Assembly: GCA_023230795.1 (NCBI GenBank)
Contig: JALNWR010000019.1
Location: forward strand, 1 to 20,719
Direction: 5' to 3'
Source of the DNA: Candidatus Cloacimonadota bacterium
GTDB lineage: Bacteria; Cloacimonadota; Cloacimonadia; Cloacimonadales; Cloacimonadaceae
Length of the DNA stretch: 20,719 bases
Each line of letters begins with the position of its first letter. The stretch's first letter is position 1. The translations under genes were made by a program, and so were the position numbers. Positions 6,774-15,368 of the stretch are shown here, in pieces. The notes under the pieces are model-generated. The model searched no databases. It worked only from the letters and a program-made list of their open reading frames with translations, and had not been told where the DNA came from.

Positions 6774-8133
6774 AGATAAATTCCGTATTCATGGCAGAGT
6801 AACAGATCAGGCAGATAAGAAGCAAATACAGGGTGAAAGCCGGACGCCAGCGAACTTTCGCACTTATCCGGGATTGAAAAGCAGATATAGCCCGGCCGAT
6901 GAAGATCAAGAGCAGGAAACTCAGCAGTATAGCAAGCAAGCCCTCAGCGCTGAAGAAGATATGCCGCGCTACAGGCAGGCCAAAGGCTCTGAAACTCAGC
7001 CAGCCCAGGCTCACAAACATGAAGGTGACAGGCCAGGCCAAAACGGCCAGGGATGCGTTGAGCCTCTGCCCTTTGCGCTTGATCCGCCGGCGTTTGAACT
7101 GCTGAAAAAGCTGATAAACGGTGAGCCCCAATCCGTGCCAGATACCCCACAGCAGATAGCGGGATTCTGCCCCATGCCAGATGCCGCACAAGGCCATGGC
7201 GATGACCGGCACAAAGCCTAAAAGCCACAGCTTGCTCGAACTCAGCCGGGACAATGGGAAGAAGATGTAATCCCGGATAAAATCCGAAAGCGAGATATGC
7301 CAGCGTCGCCAAAATTGGCTGATATTCGGCGCCAGATAAGGCCTTTGGAAGTTCCCCATCACCTTGAGGCCAAAGAGACGGGAAGAGCCGATGGCGATAT
7401 CGCTGTAGCCTGCAAAGTCAAAATAGATTTGGATAGCATAGCCAAACAGGGCCAGAACTGCCAGGCCGGGGTGATATTGATCGGGATTCCTCCAGATATC
7501 TGCTATGAAAAAGCCAATCCAATCTGCTATCACCAGCTTTTTGAAGAGTCCCAAGGCGATGCGCTGACTCCCCAGCTCAAGATCGGACCGCTTGAAGGGA
7601 ATCCGGGGGCTTTTTAGCTGCGGACTCAGGCGTTCAAAGCGCTCAATCGGCCCGGCCAGAAAGATGGTAAAGAGGCTGCTGTAAAGCAGGAAATCCAGGA
7701 AATTGCCCGGTTTCACCAATTTCCATTTGATATCGGTGAGATAGCTGATATGTTTGAGAACTATATAGCTGATGCCCAGCGGTAAAAGCAGGTGATGCAC
7801 ACTGAAGCGGGGCAAAGCTTCCAAGAAGGTATATAAACTGTCTGTTATACCCGCCAGAAACCCCAGATACTTGAAGAAGATCAGGCTGGATAAGACCCCG
7901 ACAATGCCCAAGGCATGCGCCCAGCCACTGCGTTTCTGCCGATAGATGATCTGCCCCATGCCATAACTGAACAGCGTGAGAGCCAGCACTACGATGAGAG
8001 ACTGATGATCCAGCAGCCAGATGAAGAGCAGGCTGGAGGCGGTAAGCAGAAGATTTCTGTAGCGCTGAGCGGGCAAGAGCCAGTATAAGATCAGGCTGAT
8101 ACTCAGGATGCCAAAGAACTCAAAACTAATCAC
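6760..8133 (-). CDS. MBOAT family membrane O-acyltransferase (AlgI/DltB-like)
   Basis: 457-residue multi-span membrane protein. The core MBOAT block QIYFDFAGYSDIAIGSSRLF (235-254) is followed by NFQRPYLAPNISQFWRRWHI (261-280, H279) and ALCGIWHG, with H320 as the likely catalytic histidine, then LLWGIWHGLGLTVY with H333. The C-terminus MNTEFIYAAF is also typical. Such proteins move an acyl group from a cytoplasmic thioester across the membrane to an extracytoplasmic hydroxyl. The start is GTG at 8133 (VISFEFFGIL), with no strong ribosome site; 42 bases separate it from the carrier-protein gene. A carrier protein upstream and an SGNH partner downstream give the same trio seen in Dlt systems, but the sequence looks closer to the AlgI branch. 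The acyl donor and the acceptor are unknown. Confidence 0.9.
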   Translation of the reverse strand: MISFEFFGILSISLILYWLLPAQRYRNLLLTASSLLFIWLLDHQSLIVVLALTLFSYGMGQIIYRQKRSGWAHALGIVGVLSSLIFFKYLGFLAGITDSLYTFLEALPRFSVHHLLLPLGISYIVLKHISYLTDIKWKLVKPGNFLDFLLYSSLFTIFLAGPIERFERLSPQLKSPRIPFKRSDLELGSQRIALGLFKKLVIADWIGFFIADIWRNPDQYHPGLAVLALFGYAIQIYFDFAGYSDIAIGSSRLFGLKVMGNFQRPYLAPNISQFWRRWHISLSDFIRDYIFFPLSRLSSSKLWLLGFVPVIAMALCGIWHGAESRYLLWGIWHGLGLTVYQLFQQFKRRRIKRKGQRLNASLAVLAWPVTFMFVSLGWLSFRAFGLPVARHIFFSAEGLLAILLSFLLLIFIGRAISAFQSRISAKVRWRPAFTLYLLLICLICYSAMNTEFIYAAF

Positions 8134-8175
8134 AACAAGCTTCTAAAAGAGGGGCGGGAATCGGGGATTATTTGC

Positions 8176-8406
8176 TTAAAACTGCTGAATAATCTGAACC
8201 ATTTGCCTTACCGTATCAAAGCTTTCCGCCGTGATCCTGGGCGCAGGGATTCTCTTACCAAATTCTCTTTCAATATAGCTTTGTAACGACACCAGGGAAA
8301 AGGAATCGATAATCCCTGCCGAAATGAGCCTGGTGTCGGCATCTATCTCAAGCTCGGGGTCTTCCAAAAACTCATCCCGGATAAAGTCTAATAGTTTTTC
8401 TTCCAT
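8176..8406 (-). CDS. Acyl/aminoacyl carrier protein (DltC-like)
   Basis: 76-residue acidic helical protein with the phosphopantetheine attachment motif GIIDSFSLVS (31-40), S35 being the modified serine. The GxxDS context is more like DltC and stand-alone peptidyl/aminoacyl carriers than AcpP (usually DSLD). It lies 9 bases after the stop of the Kbl-like gene, and a site with GGTAAACC precedes its ATG. The adjacent gene encodes an enzyme that uses acyl thioesters, and the next an MBOAT protein, so this carrier probably supplies or receives the thioester-bound group for one or both. Housekeeping fatty acid synthesis is less likely because no fab genes are present. Confidence 0.85.
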   Translation of the reverse strand: MEEKLLDFIRDEFLEDPELEIDADTRLISAGIIDSFSLVSLQSYIEREFGKRIPAPRITAESFDTVRQMVQIIQQF

Positions 8407-8415
8407 TGGTTTACC

Positions 8416-9660
8416 TCATACTTGCATATTTAACAGTTCAGCTTTGGTCTTGCCCAGAATATCGTGTTTCTGGGCTACTTCGATAAAGGCATCCCGGGCG
8501 AAAAGCAAATCTTCCTCAGAGTGCGCCGCAGAGACCTGAGTGCGAATTCTGGCCTGAGCCTGAGGCACCACAGGGAAGAAAAATCCCACCGCAAAGACCT
8601 TCTTTTTATAGAGCTCGTCTGCAAAAAGCTGAGTAAGCTTCGCATTATAGAGCATCACTGGCACAATGGGAGACTCGCCTGCTACCACGATGAAGCCGGC
8701 CTGGATCAAAGCCTGCCGCCACCAAGCGGCCTTGCGCTCCAAACTGTCCCGGGCCTGAGTGCTGCCCGCCAGGATATCCAAAACCTTCAAAGTAGTCATG
8801 GTGATGATGGGCGCCAGCGTGTTTGAAAATAGATATGGACGCGCTCTTTGCCGCAGCAGATCGATCAACTCCTTGCGGCCGGAGATGCAGCCGCCGGAGG
8901 CTCCGCCCAGAGCTTTGCCAAAGGTGGTGCTGATCAGATCGATCTTGCCCATCACCTGGCAGTGTTCATGACTGCCCCGCCCTTTAGCTCCGATAAAGCC
9001 GGTGGCATGGGAATCGTCCACAAAGACCAGAGCTTGATACTCTTCGGCCAATTCCACGATCTCGGCCAAAGGGGCGATGTCTCCATCCATGGAAAACACC
9101 CCATCGGTGATGATGATCTTGGTTTCTTTGTCTTTGTGTAGCTCCAGTTTCTGCCTGAGATGCTGCATATCGCTATGTTTATAGGTATCATGTGCGGCGC
9201 GGGACAGGCGCATGCCGTCGATGATGGAGGCATGCACCAGCCGGTCTGAGATCATGATGGCGCTTTCATCCAAAAGGGTCTCAAAGACCGCAGCATTGGC
9301 ATCGAAACAGGAAGAGAAGAGGATGCTGTCTTCTGTACCCAAAAAGTCCGAGAGGTGGGATTCCAGCTCTTTGTGGATATCTTGAGTTCCGCAGATAAAG
9401 CGCACCGAGGAAAGTCCATAGCCGCGATGATCCAGGGCCTGATGTGCCGCTTTGATTACCTGCGGATGGCTGGACAGACCCAGATAGTTATTGGAGCACA
9501 TGTTGATCAGTTCTTTACCGGCGCTGCCAAAGGGATACTCCACCGCTATCCTGGCGCCCTGTTTGTCGTGAATGATGCGCTCCTGTTTGTGCAGCCCGCT
9601 CTGCCTAATCTGCTGCAGGATATCCTGATACTTACGTCTGAGAACTTCGGGAAAGGCCAC
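8416..9660 (-). CDS. kbl: Kbl-like alpha-oxoamine synthase (glycine C-acetyltransferase family, PLP-dependent)
   Basis: 414 residues, starting at a GTG (VAFPEVLRRK) with AGGGA seven bases upstream. It is very close to E. coli-type 2-amino-3-ketobutyrate CoA ligase along its length: NMCSNNYLGLSSHP (53-66), SVRFICGTQDIHKELE (85-100), SSCFDANAAVFETLL, VHASIIDG (H153 stacking on PLP), FVDDSHATGF (D215 and H218), the PLP lysine K249 in STTFGKALGGASGG, and GFFFPVVPQAQARIRTQVSA near the end. The family condenses glycine or another amino acid with an acyl thioester. No threonine dehydrogenase (tdh) is adjacent. Instead a carrier protein follows after 9 bases, which suggests the acyl donor may be carrier-bound and that the role may differ from threonine breakdown. 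Other possible readings are a serine palmitoyltransferase-like or other oxoamine synthase. A short extension (about 400-414) follows the usual C-terminus. Confidence 0.85.
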   Translation of the reverse strand: MAFPEVLRRKYQDILQQIRQSGLHKQERIIHDKQGARIAVEYPFGSAGKELINMCSNNYLGLSSHPQVIKAAHQALDHRGYGLSSVRFICGTQDIHKELESHLSDFLGTEDSILFSSCFDANAAVFETLLDESAIMISDRLVHASIIDGMRLSRAAHDTYKHSDMQHLRQKLELHKDKETKIIITDGVFSMDGDIAPLAEIVELAEEYQALVFVDDSHATGFIGAKGRGSHEHCQVMGKIDLISTTFGKALGGASGGCISGRKELIDLLRQRARPYLFSNTLAPIITMTTLKVLDILAGSTQARDSLERKAAWWRQALIQAGFIVVAGESPIVPVMLYNAKLTQLFADELYKKKVFAVGFFFPVVPQAQARIRTQVSAAHSEEDLLFARDAFIEVAQKHDILGKTKAELLNMQV

Positions 9661-9677
9661 TTTATATCCCTGTTATA

Positions 9678-10769
9678 CTACAGCTTGCTAATCTTGCGAT
9701 AGATGCTGCCGGCAGGGCCTTGCAATTTCAGCAGATACACTCCCGCAGGCAGCTTTTGATCCTCAGCGCTTTTGCCATCCCAATTCACGACTAAAGCTCC
9801 GGCTTTGTGGAAATCAGAAAACAAAGTCTTGACCCTCTGCCCCTTCAGGTTATAGACCTCGAGGCTGATAATCTGATCCTTTTTGAGCTCACAGCTTATC
9901 GCCAGATTCCCCCGAAAAGGATTCGGGCTCAGCTGCATATCAATGGTTTGCAAAGCCGGGCTCACAGCATCTTGCAGATTGGTTCCGCTTTGGACCTCCC
10001 AGAAGGCTTCATAGGATATGCTATCTGAAGAAGCTACATGGCAGCGCACCGTGTGCTGGCCTCCCGTGGCAAAGCTGGTATCCAGCAAAAAACTGCTTTC
10101 AGTATCCAAAATATCATCTATATACCACTGAAAGCTAAGCTCCGCCTCATCAGTATAAGCCTCCACCACAAAGATCTGGCTTTCTCCCGCAGGGATTTCT
10201 ACCACTTCATCGGTAGGTGGAAAGGTTTCTCCGATCTGCAAATCCAGCATCCGTAAGCTGTAGATATTCACCGGCGTGATGGGCCTGTCATTGGCATCTG
10301 TAGGAACGGCGCCAATGGCCAGAACATTGTCCAAACCCTCGATGATATCCCCAAAGATGGCATATCCCCCATCCAGATGCGAAGCCCGCGCCACTGTGAT
10401 GTAATATTGACTTCCCGCGCTATTGGGAGCAGCAGATCTGGCCATGGCCAGCACTCCGGCATGATCATGAAAAAGATCAGGGTGAAACTCGTCTTCGATA
10501 GTATATCCAGGACCGCCGTAACCGGTGCCGTAAGGACAGCCATCCTGTATCATAAAGCCATCGATCACACGGTGAAAGATGAGATTGTTGTAAAATCCGG
10601 AATTCGCCAGATCACGAAAGTTATGGGCTGTGATGGGCACCAATTCATCGTATATTTCCGCGGTGAAACTACCCATAGAGCTATGCCAGCGGGCAAAGAT
10701 GCGGGCATTTGAGATGGCCGGCAGACAGATGAAAAGGCCAAGTAACATCACTATAAATCTGTGTTTCAT
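9678..10769 (-). CDS. Secreted cyclophilin-type peptidyl-prolyl isomerase with T9SS C-terminal sorting domain
   Basis: 363 residues. A signal peptide (about 1-22, KHRFIVMLLGLFICLPAISN) is followed by a cyclophilin domain (about 25-175) with FHRVIDGFMIQDG (65-77; R67 the catalytic arginine), MARSAAPNSAGSQYYI (109-124) and LDGGYAIFG (132-140). After an Ig-like linker (about 185-262) comes a C-terminal sorting domain of the Por/T9SS type: SPNPFRGNLAI (281-291), SLEVYNLKGQRV, VVNWDGKSAEDQKLPAGVYL and a basic end RKISKL. It should be exported by Sec, passed through the T9SS and attached to the outer surface or released, where it would help fold extracellular proteins. The ribosome site TAGGAGA precedes the ATG. 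It sits between trmFO and the Kbl-like gene with short gaps, which is an unusual setting. Confidence 0.88.
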   Translation of the reverse strand: MKHRFIVMLLGLFICLPAISNARIFARWHSSMGSFTAEIYDELVPITAHNFRDLANSGFYNNLIFHRVIDGFMIQDGCPYGTGYGGPGYTIEDEFHPDLFHDHAGVLAMARSAAPNSAGSQYYITVARASHLDGGYAIFGDIIEGLDNVLAIGAVPTDANDRPITPVNIYSLRMLDLQIGETFPPTDEVVEIPAGESQIFVVEAYTDEAELSFQWYIDDILDTESSFLLDTSFATGGQHTVRCHVASSDSISYEAFWEVQSGTNLQDAVSPALQTIDMQLSPNPFRGNLAISCELKKDQIISLEVYNLKGQRVKTLFSDFHKAGALVVNWDGKSAEDQKLPAGVYLLKLQGPAGSIYRKISKL

Positions 10770-10827
10770 GTTGTCTCCTATCTAAGATATCTAAAATCGG
10801 TTTGACCAAAGGCAGGCAGCTTCCGCT

Positions 10828-12159
10828 TCATCCGGACTCCGTTTGCTCTGAGGCCTCTGGAAAAGCGCTGCGCATAGTCTGAATAGAGCGCTCACTTAGC
10901 ATTTGCCGCTTGAGCTTTTTATCTCGGGGAGGCGCTGCCAAAGCCGGCAACAGTCCGAAATTGGCATTGACCGGAGAAAAGCTCTGTTTGGGCTGCACGC
11001 TCAGCAGTCTGCGCCACAATTGCCCCAAAACTGTATGCTCAGGCAGGCTGCTTAGCTCCCCGGCGATGATGGCTGCCACCAGCATGCCGGTGGCAATGCA
11101 TTCCACATAGCCTTCCACTCCACTGAGCTGACCGGCTATCCAGACATCCTCTCGGGCCTTGAGGCTGAGGTTTTCATTTAAGATCAGGGGGGAATTCAGG
11201 TAGCTATTGCGATGAATAGAGCCATAGCGTAGAAATTCTGCATTCTCCAGGCCCGGAATCAGCTTGAAGATACGTTTCTGCTCCGGATAGCGAAGCATGG
11301 TCTGCCCTCCCACCAGATTGTAGGCAGTGCGGTCTTGATTTTCCGCCCGCAATTGCAGGACGGCATAGGCTTTCTTCCCCGTGGCGGGAATCTCCAGTCC
11401 CATTGGTCGCATCACGCCATGCCTCAGGGTATCCTTACCCCGTCTTGCCAGCTCTTCGATGGGCATGCAATTTTCGTAAAAGTTAAAGTTCTTCCCGCTA
11501 AAGAAAGCATTCTCAAATTCATGAGCCTCATGCTTTTCACCCTCCAGCAGAGCATCTACAAAGCGGTAATATTCATCCCGCTCAAAAGCGCAATTCAGAT
11601 AGTCCGGCTCGCCCTTGTCATATCTGGCCTTAGCATATACTTTGTCCATGTCTATGCTGTCGGTATCGATGATGGGCGCAATGGCATCAAAGAAGAAAAG
11701 ATGATCTTCACCCAGCAGCTGCTGAAGATGGTGCATTATCGCATCCGAACTCAGCGGCCCGGTGGCCAGGATCACCTTACCTTCCGGTAGCTCTGTCACT
11801 TCCCGGCGGATAAGCTGAATCTGAGGATTGCTGTCGATCTCTGCGGTGACTTTGGCAGCAAAAAGAGCGCGGTCCACCGCCAAAGCATGTCCCGCCGGTA
11901 CTTTGCAGCTGTGCGCAATGGGCAAAAGCTTGCAACTCAAAATCTGCATCTCTGCCTTGAGCAGCCCCGAGCCGGTATCCAAACGGGTGGATTTAAGGCT
12001 GTTGCTGCAGACCAATTCGGCTAAATGGCCGGTTTGATGCGCCTCGGTTTGTCTTTCGGGACGCATCTCGTAAAGCTTCACCTTATAGCCTCTTGCAGCC
12101 AATTGCAGAGCGGCTTCACTGCCGGATAGCCCGGCTCCGATTATGCTGATTTCGCTCAT
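10828..12159 (-). CDS. trmFO: TrmFO: methylenetetrahydrofolate-tRNA (uracil-54-C5) methyltransferase
   Basis: 443 residues from the ATG at 12159. TrmFO makes ribothymidine at position 54 of tRNA, using FAD and 5,10-methylenetetrahydrofolate. Visible features are the FAD-binding motif SIIGAGLSGSEAALQLA (5-21), the conserved ELVCSNSLKS with C51, HALAVDRALFA, the ATGPLSSDAI loop, and YENCMPIEELARRGKDTLRH with C221. The two cysteines correspond to the catalytic pair of the B. subtilis enzyme. The open frame extends to a TTG at 12174 inside the preceding DUF4340 gene, but family proteins begin just before the FAD motif, so the ATG is preferred. It lies 5 bases after the DUF4340 stop, probably on the same transcript. 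A housekeeping gene inside an envelope-related operon. Confidence 0.93.
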   Translation of the reverse strand: MSEISIIGAGLSGSEAALQLAARGYKVKLYEMRPERQTEAHQTGHLAELVCSNSLKSTRLDTGSGLLKAEMQILSCKLLPIAHSCKVPAGHALAVDRALFAAKVTAEIDSNPQIQLIRREVTELPEGKVILATGPLSSDAIMHHLQQLLGEDHLFFFDAIAPIIDTDSIDMDKVYAKARYDKGEPDYLNCAFERDEYYRFVDALLEGEKHEAHEFENAFFSGKNFNFYENCMPIEELARRGKDTLRHGVMRPMGLEIPATGKKAYAVLQLRAENQDRTAYNLVGGQTMLRYPEQKRIFKLIPGLENAEFLRYGSIHRNSYLNSPLILNENLSLKAREDVWIAGQLSGVEGYVECIATGMLVAAIIAGELSSLPEHTVLGQLWRRLLSVQPKQSFSPVNANFGLLPALAAPPRDKKLKRQMLSERSIQTMRSAFPEASEQTESG

Positions 12160-12164
12160 CACCT

Positions 12165-13088
12165 TTATATCCAACTCTTCATTTTAAAGATCTCGGGATT
12201 GCGGGTAAAGCGATAAACCGTGTCAAATTCCACCTGATGCAACACAGTCATGTCGTCATCTATGCGCAGCATATAGCGATGATGTTCAAACTCGCCAAAA
12301 TCCAGCTTGCGCACCTCACCTTTTACATCGGTGATCCAGACTGTGCACTTTGGGTTTTCAAAGGCTTTCTGATACTGCTCTTCTTCGCCAGAGACAAATA
12401 TATAGCTGCGTAAGTTTTGCAGTATGCTGATGATTTTCACCAGGGCATAGTTGTTTGTGTACACCTCAAAGTCGTTTTTAGCATCCTTAAAAGTCCAGCT
12501 TGCGCCGTCTTGCGTCAAAGTATAGCTATTCTTTTCGTGCTTCACCCTGATTTGCTTTAAATCCTCTTCCCAATAGTGGATGATTACCGGTGACCGCCAG
12601 GAAGTCAGCTCCGGTGGAAAGTGTTGCACCACCTTGCTTTTGATCTGGTAAACCTGGCTATCATCCGCATAGCGGAAGTAGTCCCAGACGTTGCCCAGAT
12701 TGCTAAAGAGCACATGCACCTGTCGGGATTTCCCACTCACGCGGATGTGCAGGGCCTTGTTATCCTGAAGCTCATAGAGCTCTACAGCATCTTTTGCCTC
12801 GCTCACAGGGGTAGTGAAATACTCCGCTTTCAGTACATCCTCAAAAAGATCGTTTATTCTCTGCAAATCCGCCGCCCAGGGCAGATCGGTATTTACTTTC
12901 CAGATTCCATCTTCCTGAATCAATTCCACCTCCTGCTCAGAGTCAAATATCTCGATTTTCTCTACCTTCTCCAGATTCAGGCGAAAGACCTTTTTGATGC
13001 GCTCCTGCGGCCTGGCTATCCGGAGCACGACATAGGCCAGAAGCAGCACACTCAGCAGGATTACAAGGATCAGCTTAGTTATTTTCAT
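12165..13088 (-). CDS. DUF4340 domain protein, GldG-associated
   Basis: 307 residues with one N-terminal membrane span (about 5-24) and a mostly beta, soluble remainder outside the cytoplasm. Motifs such as EDGIWKVNTDLPWAADLQRI, LHIRVSGKSRQVHVLFSN, YQIKSKVVQHF and YRFTRNPEIFKMKSWI fit the DUF4340 family, often found next to GldG-like ABC transporter components. The start overlaps the end of the GldG-like gene by 14 bases, so the two proteins are probably made together and may form one extracytoplasmic assembly. The molecular role is unknown for the family. No catalytic motif is visible. Confidence 0.75.
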   Translation of the reverse strand: MKITKLILVILLSVLLLAYVVLRIARPQERIKKVFRLNLEKVEKIEIFDSEQEVELIQEDGIWKVNTDLPWAADLQRINDLFEDVLKAEYFTTPVSEAKDAVELYELQDNKALHIRVSGKSRQVHVLFSNLGNVWDYFRYADDSQVYQIKSKVVQHFPPELTSWRSPVIIHYWEEDLKQIRVKHEKNSYTLTQDGASWTFKDAKNDFEVYTNNYALVKIISILQNLRSYIFVSGEEEQYQKAFENPKCTVWITDVKGEVRKLDFGEFEHHRYMLRIDDDMTVLHQVEFDTVYRFTRNPEIFKMKSWI

Positions 13089-14643
13089 GATATCCTTTCT
13101 GTTTCAGTTTTCGTTTCAGCGCCAGCAGAAGCCCGATAACTATCAAAATCAACGGCGGCAGCACGATGGCTATCACCTTCACCGCAATCTTGATCTTGTT
13201 TTCTATCTTTTCCATATCTCCCCAAGCTATACCCAGCCTTTGCATAAAGCGCGGAACACTGAGCAGGGAAGTACTCAGATGGTGACTGCGAACGCGAATC
13301 ATGGAATCCCTGCCCAAAAGATAGTCCAGAGCATTGAGCACCACGTTGCTGCGCCCATCATAGATGGGTTTGTCAGAGTCTATCACCAGTTCTTTGTCGC
13401 CAAAAAGCACCATCTTCTGCTGGGGCGAAGTTGCCACGAAATTGGAGTCTGTCTCTGCAAATCTGGACTTTGCAAAATAGCTGTCAAAAGAGCCGTTGAG
13501 TATGGCGGCTGTAGTGATGGGACCCGCTGTAAAATCCTGGTAACCGAGGTCTTGAAAGAGCTCTTTCTTGATCTCAAATTCCGGCGCCTTCATCCATCCG
13601 GATTGCGCCGAACTCTGCAGGATAGGCTCAAAGTTGATGTCAGACTTGCCGCCGAAACTGATCCCACTGGCCAGATACATCACTATGTTATCCATATTCC
13701 GGGTGATGGGATGTGAACTGCCGCGCAGCACCGGATACATGGGATAGTACAATACATCCCCCAGTCCATACTGCCGTATATCGCAGTGCGTATCCAGAAC
13801 CACGTCATCCGAAAGCTCAAAGCCATAGTGTGCCAGCAGCTTGATCACGTTTGTATCCAAAGAAAAGAGTTGGCTGCCATCTGTATCCACTTTATCCTGC
13901 AAAAAGACCACCTTGCCGCCCTGCATGATGTATTGATCCAGATTGTAGAGCTGATTTTCGCTGATGTCTCTTGCGGTTCCGGTGAAAAGCAGCGCGTCGG
14001 TATAAATTAGCGGCTCGCTAAGATTGGCATCGTAAACATGATAATTCGAGAATAGCGCGTGCTCGAAGGTCTCTACCTTAAAGTCATAATAACTGCTATC
14101 CCGAAATACCGCCACCCTGGGCACGGTATGTGCGGCCAGCGCCTGGACCTGCAGGGTAAGTTCATATTCCAGCCTGGGCTCCATTTGCGGTATCAGGGTC
14201 ATGGATTGCTCCTCGCCCTTGTACTCGAAGATCAGCCCAAAGATCACCTCTTTGGTAATCATCTGATCATTTTCAAATATCTGAAAGCGAATGCGGCTGA
14301 GGCCACTATTCTGCGCCAATTGATACAATTCATCCCGGCTGCGCGGTTTCGCATATTCATAGCGGAATTTACCCCGGCTCGCACTGGCATATTCCCGCAA
14401 AAGATCGTTTGTATAGCGCTCCAGCGTGTTCATGGAAGCAGGCAGAGAGGGCGAGGATACTATCTTCACCACCATCACGTCTTCCAAAGCGCGCATAGCC
14501 TCTTTGCTCACCCGGCTCAGGCTATAGGCCTTGTCTTTGGAAAAGTCTATTCTCAGGCTGAAAAATCCCACCACCAAAAGCAGGACGATTACGATGCCGA
14601 TCTTGATGCTCAAAGAGCTCATGATGCCAAATGTCTTCTTCAT
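13075..14643 (-). CDS. GldG-like ABC transporter accessory protein
   Basis: 522 residues. A membrane span near the start (about 13-31) is followed by RIDFSKDKAYSLSRVSKEAM, the entry typical of GldG-type proteins. A large extracytoplasmic part with an ABC_transp_aux-like fold follows (PRVAVFRDS, LLFTGTARDISENQLYNLDQ, MQGGKVVFLQDKV). The region SSHPITRNMDNIVMYLASGI is also characteristic. A second span (about 487-509) lies before a basic tail. It starts 2 bases after the permease stop and overlaps the DUF4340 gene. In gliding Bacteroidota, GldA/F/G form an ABC exporter needed for motility; in other lineages the homologues have no settled substrate. Here the nearby DUF4340 protein and adaptor suggest an envelope transport or assembly role, not necessarily gliding. 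Confidence 0.82.
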   Translation of the reverse strand: MKKTFGIMSSLSIKIGIVIVLLLVVGFFSLRIDFSKDKAYSLSRVSKEAMRALEDVMVVKIVSSPSLPASMNTLERYTNDLLREYASASRGKFRYEYAKPRSRDELYQLAQNSGLSRIRFQIFENDQMITKEVIFGLIFEYKGEEQSMTLIPQMEPRLEYELTLQVQALAAHTVPRVAVFRDSSYYDFKVETFEHALFSNYHVYDANLSEPLIYTDALLFTGTARDISENQLYNLDQYIMQGGKVVFLQDKVDTDGSQLFSLDTNVIKLLAHYGFELSDDVVLDTHCDIRQYGLGDVLYYPMYPVLRGSSHPITRNMDNIVMYLASGISFGGKSDINFEPILQSSAQSGWMKAPEFEIKKELFQDLGYQDFTAGPITTAAILNGSFDSYFAKSRFAETDSNFVATSPQQKMVLFGDKELVIDSDKPIYDGRSNVVLNALDYLLGRDSMIRVRSHHLSTSLLSVPRFMQRLGIAWGDMEKIENKIKIAVKVIAIVLPPLILIVIGLLLALKRKLKQKGYHENN

Positions 14644-14645
14644 CT

Positions 14646-15368
14646 TCAGCGCTCCTGCATCATGTTTTTACTTTGTAGATTAAACTCCGCCAAAAAGGCA
14701 AAGATCAGCGTGACTGCCACAAAAAACAGCAAATCCCGAATATCCAATACCCCTTTCATAAAGCTCGAAAGATGATATTCAAAGCTGAAGAATTGCAGAT
14801 ATCGCAGCACCGAAAGTGGCACCAGTACCAAAAGATAACGCACCACGTAAAACAACCCGGATATCACCAGAGCGATCACAAAAGCCAGCACCTGATTTGA
14901 CGGCAGCGAACTGGCAAAGACTCCGATAGAGATATAAGCCAGCGCGGCAAAGACCAGGCCGGTAAAGCCCAGGATGATGGCGCCATAATCGATATTTTCT
15001 CCAAAAACCACGATGATCCCAAAATAGACCAGGCAAAAGGCCAAGAGGGTAAGCACCTGCAAAAAAGCAGACAGAATCTTGCCCCATACCACTTCGGACA
15101 AGCGGATAGGCAAGGTGCTGAGCAGCTCGATAGTGCCACTGCTACGCTCTTTGGCAAGGCTGCCCATAGTAATGGCCGGAATAAAGAAGACAAACAGCAA
15201 GTGGATAATGCTGTATATCCCTCGCAGCTCGGCTAATTCTATCTTAAACACTGTGGTGGCAAAAGCTGTGCCCGAGATCACCAAAAACAGCACCAGGACG
15301 ATGTAGGAAGTCACCGAGCGCAGTGCTAATTGATATTCTTTTTTGGCTATTGTCCAGATCGCATTCAT
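14646..15368 (-). CDS. ABC-2 type permease (GldF-like)
   Basis: 240-residue integral membrane protein with about six spans. The start MNAIWTIAKKEYQLALRS is typical of ABC-2 permeases, and the conserved cytoplasmic block GSLAKERSSGTIELLSTLPI (104-123) is found in GldF/NosY-like members. It should form the membrane channel with the ATPase immediately upstream, whose stop it overlaps (ATGA). The substrate is unknown. Only one permease gene is present, so the channel is probably a homodimer or pairs with the GldG-like protein. Confidence 0.85.
   Translation of the reverse strand: MNAIWTIAKKEYQLALRSVTSYIVLVLFLVISGTAFATTVFKIELAELRGIYSIIHLLFVFFIPAITMGSLAKERSSGTIELLSTLPIRLSEVVWGKILSAFLQVLTLLAFCLVYFGIIVVFGENIDYGAIILGFTGLVFAALAYISIGVFASSLPSNQVLAFVIALVISGLFYVVRYLLVLVPLSVLRYLQFFSFEYHLSSFMKGVLDIRDLLFFVAVTLIFAFLAEFNLQSKNMMQER

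Noticed and set aside
5820..9660. A classical dlt operon for D-alanylation
   Set aside because: There is no DltA-like adenylating enzyme, the MBOAT protein looks AlgI-like, and the envelope type suggested by T9SS has no teichoic acids.
10770..10827. A separate promoter for the cyclophilin gene
   Set aside because: Only a weak TTGGTC with a poor -10 can be found in the 58-base gap, so read-through from trmFO is more likely.
14059..14775. 238-codon plus-strand frame opposite the GldG-like and permease genes
   Set aside because: It spans the junction of two well-supported minus-strand genes and has no recognisable motif; treated as a shadow.
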